A stretch of 64,000 nt of DNA from Psococerastis gibbosa (lineage: Eukaryota; Arthropoda; Insecta; Psocodea; Psocidae). Within the stretch, counting starts at the first letter, position 1, and each line of letters begins with the position of its first letter. The translations under genes and the position numbers were made by a program. Of this stretch, positions 63,199 through 64,000 are shown piece after piece. The stretch lies in assembly GCA_963971405.1 (NCBI GenBank), contig OZ020487.1:34395371-34459370 (forward strand), in the 5' to 3' direction. Below the pieces are notes generated by a model. The model worked only from the letters and a program-made list of their open reading frames with translations, was not told where the DNA came from and did not search any database.

Positions 63199-63634
63199 AT
63201 TGGACCATGTGGACAATGACAGTGATGCCAGTAACCCAGAGGAGGGGGAAGATAGCAAAGACCTAGAGGTGGGGGAAGATAGTAGTGACCCAGAGGAGGG
63301 GCAAGATAGCAGTGAACCGGAGGAGGGATCATTTACTGATTACTCGCTGCCGTCGTCCCTCTTCTCTTGGCCGTAACCGTCATCATCGCCGACGCCGCCG
63401 CCCTCACCTCCGACGCCAGCCTCGTCACCGACGCCGCCACCCCCGTCGCCATTCCTACCTCCATCACCCTCGCCCCCACCTCCATCACCCTCGCCCCCAC
63501 CTCCATCACCCCCGCCCCAGCCTCCGTCTCCCCCACCACGTCCCCGACCACGCCAGCGGCGCTGCACCCAGCTGGAGATGTTAACTGACTATGGAGACTG
63601 GAAATGGTGGCAGAGCCTTGAAAATCTCAACCCG
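63199..63634 (+). CDS. Exon of Pro-rich family, unit 2: acidic repeats, in-frame stop, Pro-rich tail
   Basis: GCTGTGATTTTAG precedes and CCCG|GTAAGG follows. Joined in phase 2 to 62041 it reads LDHVDNDSDASNPEEGEDSK, then VGEDSSDPEEGQDSSEPEEG and SFTDYSLPSSLFSWP, and a TAA at 63374-63376. The predicted product from ATG 61929 is 96 residues. The same frame after TAA is open for 86 codons: PSSSPTPPPSPPTPASSPTP, many SPPP repeats, PRPRPRQRRCTQLEMLTDYG and DWKWWQSLENLNP up to a clean donor. So the stop may be a null allele, a pseudogene mark, readthrough or a sequencing error. Confidence 0.55.
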
Positions 63635-64000
63635 GTAAGGCAACGTCGCGCCCCCATGCGGTATGGGGGCTAAATGTTCTATTTTATAGTTTATAGTCTT
63701 TCCGGATGCCATTAATAACGCTATTTAAAAACCCAGGCGAAATAATAATGATAATAATATAATATTTTACAGTAAATTGTAAATTTACGCTAAAAAATTT
63801 ACACTAAAAAAAGTAGAAATAGCTTGAAAGATATGAATTTTGTGGCAAATTTCTGCACTCTATTGTATATTGCACCTTCATAGGTAGTTAGCCTGAAACA
63901 ATGGTTGTACTGTACCGGTATCAGTCATTTTTTTAATGTTTCAATTGTGTTCCATTTTTAATTGACACAGCATGGCCTTTTTTTAAATTTAATGATAAAG
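63635..64000. other. Intron after the last exon candidate, unassigned
   Basis: AT-rich with an ATAATAATGATAATAATAT tract at about 63741-63760. The window ends before any further exon. Confidence 0.45.

Overview
The window is AT-rich metazoan DNA, almost certainly nuclear. Genes are split by GT-AG introns, there are no prokaryotic operons, and most of the 64 kb is layered transposable-element debris. The LINE fragments (including one type whose protein ends in a VQIAKMIANL-like tail), the hAT-like and Tc1/mariner-like pieces, the Penelope-like remnant and the tRNA-derived SINEs point to an invertebrate, more likely an arthropod than not. The species cannot be read from the sequence. No rRNA, CRISPR array or intact tRNA gene was seen.

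The clearest host gene is on the + strand at 4.7-19.1 kb. Six exons join in frame across consensus splice sites into a 308-residue protein. It has a short basic cytosolic N-terminus, a membrane segment, a Thr/Pro-rich extracellular region of about 180 residues, a second membrane segment followed by a basic stop-transfer stretch, and an acidic tail. Its introns and 3' UTR hold several MITEs and a Penelope-type endonuclease remnant.

A second coding theme is a set of small Pro-rich, KRP-containing exons flanked by phase-2 introns. One group lies on the minus strand at 21.9-26.1 kb and another on the plus strand at 60.1-63.6 kb. The two groups share similar sequence just inside their 5' splice sites, so they look like members of one duplicated family. 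Isolated exon candidates also lie at 26.2 kb (+), 35.0 kb (-), 50.7 kb (+) and 53.6 kb (+).

The rest is mobile DNA. Short hAT-like elements with 8-bp target duplications lie at 0.3, 5.9, 9.0, 12.1, 19.3 and 37.9 kb. A repeat of about 830 bp (here repeat A) lies at 3.1, 23.0, 31.5, 35.6, 38.8-43.8 and 39.9 kb. Repeat C (about 620 bp) lies at 6.9, 12.3 and 23.3 kb. Foldback MITEs lie at 4.1, 12.6, 13.1, 16.0, 16.6, 21.4, 30.0, 37.5, 60.6 and 60.9 kb. LINE remnants lie at 0.6, 1.4, 16.6, 25.5, 31-32.7, 41.6, 52.6, 53.2 and 56.8 kb, and one LINE at 44.4-46.8 kb still has a 740-codon open frame. Many are nested, and target-site duplications let the order of insertion be read in several places. A roughly 125-bp unit with a GC-rich core recurs about 30 times, often inside elements with hAT-like ends.

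At 47.7-50.2 kb a 1.3-kb unit is tandemly duplicated and both copies keep an open frame. At 28.1-30.3 kb there is a long inverted duplication with a third copy at 36.3 kb. Its spacer carries a 100-bp insertion with a hammerhead-ribozyme-like core, and the 36-kb copy still shows the empty site. All calls come from reading the sequence by eye; no database search or alignment was run.
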